From: Holosporales bacterium
Lineage (GTDB): Bacteria; Pseudomonadota; Alphaproteobacteria; RUG11792
Assembly (NCBI GenBank): GCA_031266385.1
Contig: JAISBC010000024.1
Location: 1 to 7,658, forward strand
Reading direction: 5' to 3'
Length of the DNA: 7,658 bases
The notes under the pieces: model-generated
What the model saw: the letters and a program-made list of their open reading frames with translations, nothing else
Told to the model about the DNA's origin: nothing
Databases searched by the model: none
Shown: positions 5,931 to 7,658 of the stretch, in pieces
Position numbering within the stretch: the first letter of the stretch is position 1
How the letters are laid out: each line of letters starts with the position of its first letter
Made by a program: the position numbers and the translations under genes

Positions 5931-7311
5931 CTAGAAATTCTGCGGTATCCATCGCGGTAGAAAGGGTGAATTCTTGTCCGAGATTCATGGCAACGGAAAG
6001 TGGTGAAGACAACAGATATGTTCCCTCCAAGCCGTATGTCGCAAAACCTTTCACGATTCCTACCATGGAATCTATGTCATCATTATTCTTGAAAAAGGAG
6101 CTCAAGACCCGCAACATGACGACAATTTCTCTGGCTAGCTGTATCACGGCTCCCGGCCCCTTCATCATCAATTTATCCAGACTAGCCGGGTCATTACTCA
6201 TATCTTCTAGGATCCGAGCCCCAGCCATCAAAAATTTCGAGATCTCTTCGAGGTGCTCTGATTCTCGTTTCTTTTTCAGGGCCTCATTCCCGGTGGCAGC
6301 CTGGCTCTCCTCGGCCAGCTTCTGACTCCTCTGAGTTAGGGTCTTGCAAATCCCATCGATATGGCTACAGATAACCAGTCTTGCCCCATGCGGAAGACCG
6401 AGCAGAGTCATCGCAAATCCTTTAGCCACGTCAAGATGGCTCTGTTTTTTGGTCGGATCTGTCTCTTTTTGGTACATCTGCATGAATCGAACGTACTCAT
6501 TACTACACGATGAGAAATCAGAAGGATTTCCGGTCGGATCACTCATCATTGATCCCAACAATTCGTATTGAGCAAATAAAGAAAACCTAGAATCATCGGC
6601 CAAACCTCTCTTCATATTTGCGATTGCTTCTTCAATGGCAACATCAGGTTTCTTGCCAGGAAAATTCTGGATAACGGCCGAAGTAATTCTGGATAATTTA
6701 AAGACACCATTCGGAGGTAACAGATCCTTGATTACCAATACCCGCATTATCCGCAGAATCGCTCCATCTGTTGAAAAAACTACGAGCTGATCACCTCTTT
6801 TTTCCGTAAAAACTCCGTGACCAAATTCTTTGGGATTGGCCGAAATATACTGTAGATAAACATTAATTTCTCGTAATAAAGAAACCAGTTCTAATGGAGA
6901 TTTCTCTATAATCTTCAACAAAACAGCATCAGTTAAATTGTTATAAATTAAGAAAATAGCAATCGTAAACCTTATAATTTGTCCATCATACTCATCCCGC
7001 GTATTATGTGCGGATGGATCTGGGAATTCTTTTCCATCCGGATATTGTAAGGTAAAACTCGAGACACCCAATTTGTCTGTAATGTACATTTTCTTGAGGC
7101 CATCTAAAATGGCTTTAGCTGATATTAGGAGTTTCTGAGCCTCCTCAGGTGGTATTGGTTTTTTGTTGAATTCTTTGGCCTGAACTGAAAAACTGTCCAG
7201 CAAGGCTTGAAAGCTGCCGGGCAATGGGCCACCAGAAGAGGACTGAGCCTCCCCCATGAATCCCATAAATATGATCACCAGGAAAAGTATGGCGCAAGAA
7301 AAATGCCTCAC
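5896..7311 (-). CDS. Large secreted helical protein of unknown function
   Basis: I do not recognise this protein. From GTG 7311 it has 471 residues and begins with a signal peptide: R2, hydrophobic core about 6-19, and likely cleavage around GEAQS (residues 20-24). The mature part is mostly predicted helix. It has a Pro-rich KKPIPPEEA (~50-58), a hydrophobic helix FTIAIFLIYNNL (~115-126), repeated leucine-rich segments, and a charged stretch rich in Glu, Lys and Gln (~326-358) that could form a coiled coil. Cysteines lie near 269, 315 and 322. No enzyme motif, lipobox or repeat domain is visible. GTG 7347 in the same frame would add 12 residues, but a GAGGA sits directly against it with no spacer, so the start is uncertain. 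The stop at 5896-5898 probably results from a one-base frameshift: an open, coding-like frame continues to 5691. Transcription is convergent to xerD and divergent from the start at 7498. Confidence 0.75.
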   Translation of the reverse strand: MRHFSCAILFLVIIFMGFMGEAQSSSGGPLPGSFQALLDSFSVQAKEFNKKPIPPEEAQKLLISAKAILDGLKKMYITDKLGVSSFTLQYPDGKEFPDPSAHNTRDEYDGQIIRFTIAIFLIYNNLTDAVLLKIIEKSPLELVSLLREINVYLQYISANPKEFGHGVFTEKRGDQLVVFSTDGAILRIMRVLVIKDLLPPNGVFKLSRITSAVIQNFPGKKPDVAIEEAIANMKRGLADDSRFSLFAQYELLGSMMSDPTGNPSDFSSCSNEYVRFMQMYQKETDPTKKQSHLDVAKGFAMTLLGLPHGARLVICSHIDGICKTLTQRSQKLAEESQAATGNEALKKKRESEHLEEISKFLMAGARILEDMSNDPASLDKLMMKGPGAVIQLAREIVVMLRVLSSFFKNNDDIDSMVGIVKGFATYGLEGTYLLSSPLSVAMNLGQEFTLSTAMDTAEFLDKSKCRYLNVR

Positions 7312-7340
7312 GTAACGGCCAATAATAAAAATAGCGGCAA

Positions 7341-7559
7341 CTACCACTCCTCATGTGCTACGATTATATCTAATCCTACTTTCTGTAATCCAGTAAAATT
7401 AATGTCCTCACGATCTCCGGTAATCTCATAACGTTTACTAATTTTAAATACTAATGGGTTACGATTAGTATGGATGAACTGGGGAGACAATGATTCTATG
7501 AAAATATTTAATAAATTTACGAAAAATAGGGCCGGGAAAATAGCTTTTCTAGCCGCCAT
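7341..7559 (-). CDS. Alternative small ORF, 72 residues, doubtful
   Basis: An ATG at 7559 with a good Shine-Dalgarno (AGGAG, 7 bases upstream) opens a 72-residue frame with a hydrophobic N-terminus (FPALFFVNLL) and a mixed C-terminal part (KISKRYEITGDREDINFTG). Its TAG overlaps GTG 7347 of the next minus-strand gene, which would suit a coupled pair. It conflicts with the plus-strand gene starting at 7498, whose signal-peptide codons it reads antisense, and it spans the likely promoter at 7363-7368. I think the plus-strand reading is more likely, but cannot exclude this one. Confidence 0.25.
   Translation of the reverse strand: MAARKAIFPALFFVNLLNIFIESLSPQFIHTNRNPLVFKISKRYEITGDREDINFTGLQKVGLDIIVAHEEW
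7363..7368 (-). promoter_or_regulatory. Possible -10 box for the large secreted-protein gene
   Basis: On the minus strand a perfect TATAAT lies in the context TTAGATATAATCG, about 16 bases before GTG 7347 and 51 before GTG 7311. The best -35 candidate, TGGATT at 18 bases, is weak. The GATATAAT word is shared with the putative SIMPL promoter. With transcription starting near 7356, GTG 7311 would have a leader of about 45 bases. Confidence 0.4.
7448..7471. repeat. 8-base inverted repeat before the start at 7498
   Basis: ATACTAAT (7448-7455) and ATTAGTAT (7464-7471) are perfect inverted arms around the 8-base spacer GGGTTACG. They lie 9 bases before the ribosome binding site of the plus-strand start at 7498. 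This could be an operator or a leader hairpin controlling that gene. About one such repeat is expected by chance in the window. Confidence 0.3.
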
Positions 7560-7582
7560 GTCCCTCTCCTCTATGGAAACTC
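7498..7582 (+). CDS. Start of a secreted-protein gene, truncated by low-quality sequence
   Basis: ATG 7498 is preceded by CTGGGGAG (7479-7486, 11 bases before the ATG). It encodes a typical signal peptide: a strongly basic start (MKIFNKFTKNRAGK, five Lys/Arg), then a hydrophobic core IAFLAAMSLSS, then METR before the sequence dissolves into G. The 5' context resembles the secreted-protein gene at 3476: both share CTGGGGAG and then TATGAAAATAT across the start codon. The product's mature part is not in the window, so its function cannot be judged. It is divergent from the large secreted-protein gene. The competing minus-strand frame lowers confidence. Confidence 0.5.
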
Positions 7583-7658
7583 GGGGGGGGGGGGGGGGGG
7601 GGGCCCGTAGTGTCTGTGGGGGGTGTGGATGTGGGGGGCCGTGGGGGAGGGGGAGGGG
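7583..7658. other. Poly-G and G-rich low-complexity contig end, probable artefact
   Basis: A run of 21 G (7583-7603) is followed by sequence made almost only of G and T with scattered C and A, including several further runs of 4-6 G. This is utterly unlike the AT-rich genome before it. It is what two-colour sequencing chemistry gives when signal is lost, so bases from 7583 onward should not be treated as genomic. Confidence 0.88.

Noticed and set aside
5864..6325. 153-codon plus-strand ORF antisense to the large secreted gene
   Set aside because: It is a shadow frame: serine- and arginine-rich composition, while the minus frame has a signal peptide and natural helical composition over 470 codons.
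1..7658. CRISPR array, tRNA, rRNA, toxin-antitoxin pair or defence island
   Set aside because: No spaced direct repeats, no tRNA-like fold with CCA end, and no recognisable defence or toxin domains in any frame.

Overview
The window looks like a contig end from a moderately AT-rich bacterial chromosome, probably an alphaproteobacterium. RecG, XerD and Ndk look alphaproteobacterial. Two secreted proteins that I cannot assign to a family, plus a degraded IS110 fragment, would fit a host-associated lineage such as Holosporales or Rickettsiales. That placement is an inference from protein flavour; there is no rRNA or other taxonomic marker here.

Layout from left to right. Bases 1-114 show nothing recognisable. 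At 115-303 (+) lies the C-terminal tail of an IS110-family transposase, a dead remnant. On the minus strand, recG (1162-3252) is followed after a short gap by a membrane-anchored SIMPL/DUF541 protein (386-1114). The two probably form a transcription unit, and the second gene also has a promoter-like TATAAT of its own. A ~220-base divergent intergenic region separates recG from a plus-strand gene for a small secreted protein of unknown function (3476-4078), whose 3' end looks frameshifted. Then come ndk (4388-4807) and xerD (4800-5729), which overlap by 8 bases and are presumably translated together. Facing them on the minus strand is a large secreted helical protein of unknown function (5896-7311). 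Its reading frame seems to continue out of frame down to 5691, overlapping the xerD 3' end. Divergent from it, a new plus-strand secreted-protein gene starts at 7498. It is lost in a run of 21 G and G-rich low-complexity sequence (7583-7658) that is almost certainly a sequencing artefact.

Functionally, recG, xerD and ndk are ordinary housekeeping genes: fork rescue, chromosome dimer resolution and nucleotide balance. No CRISPR array, tRNA, rRNA, toxin-antitoxin pair or defence system is visible. The most interesting material is the pair (perhaps trio) of exported proteins of unknown family. Two of them appear interrupted by single-base frameshifts in homopolymer runs, which could be sequence errors or gene decay.
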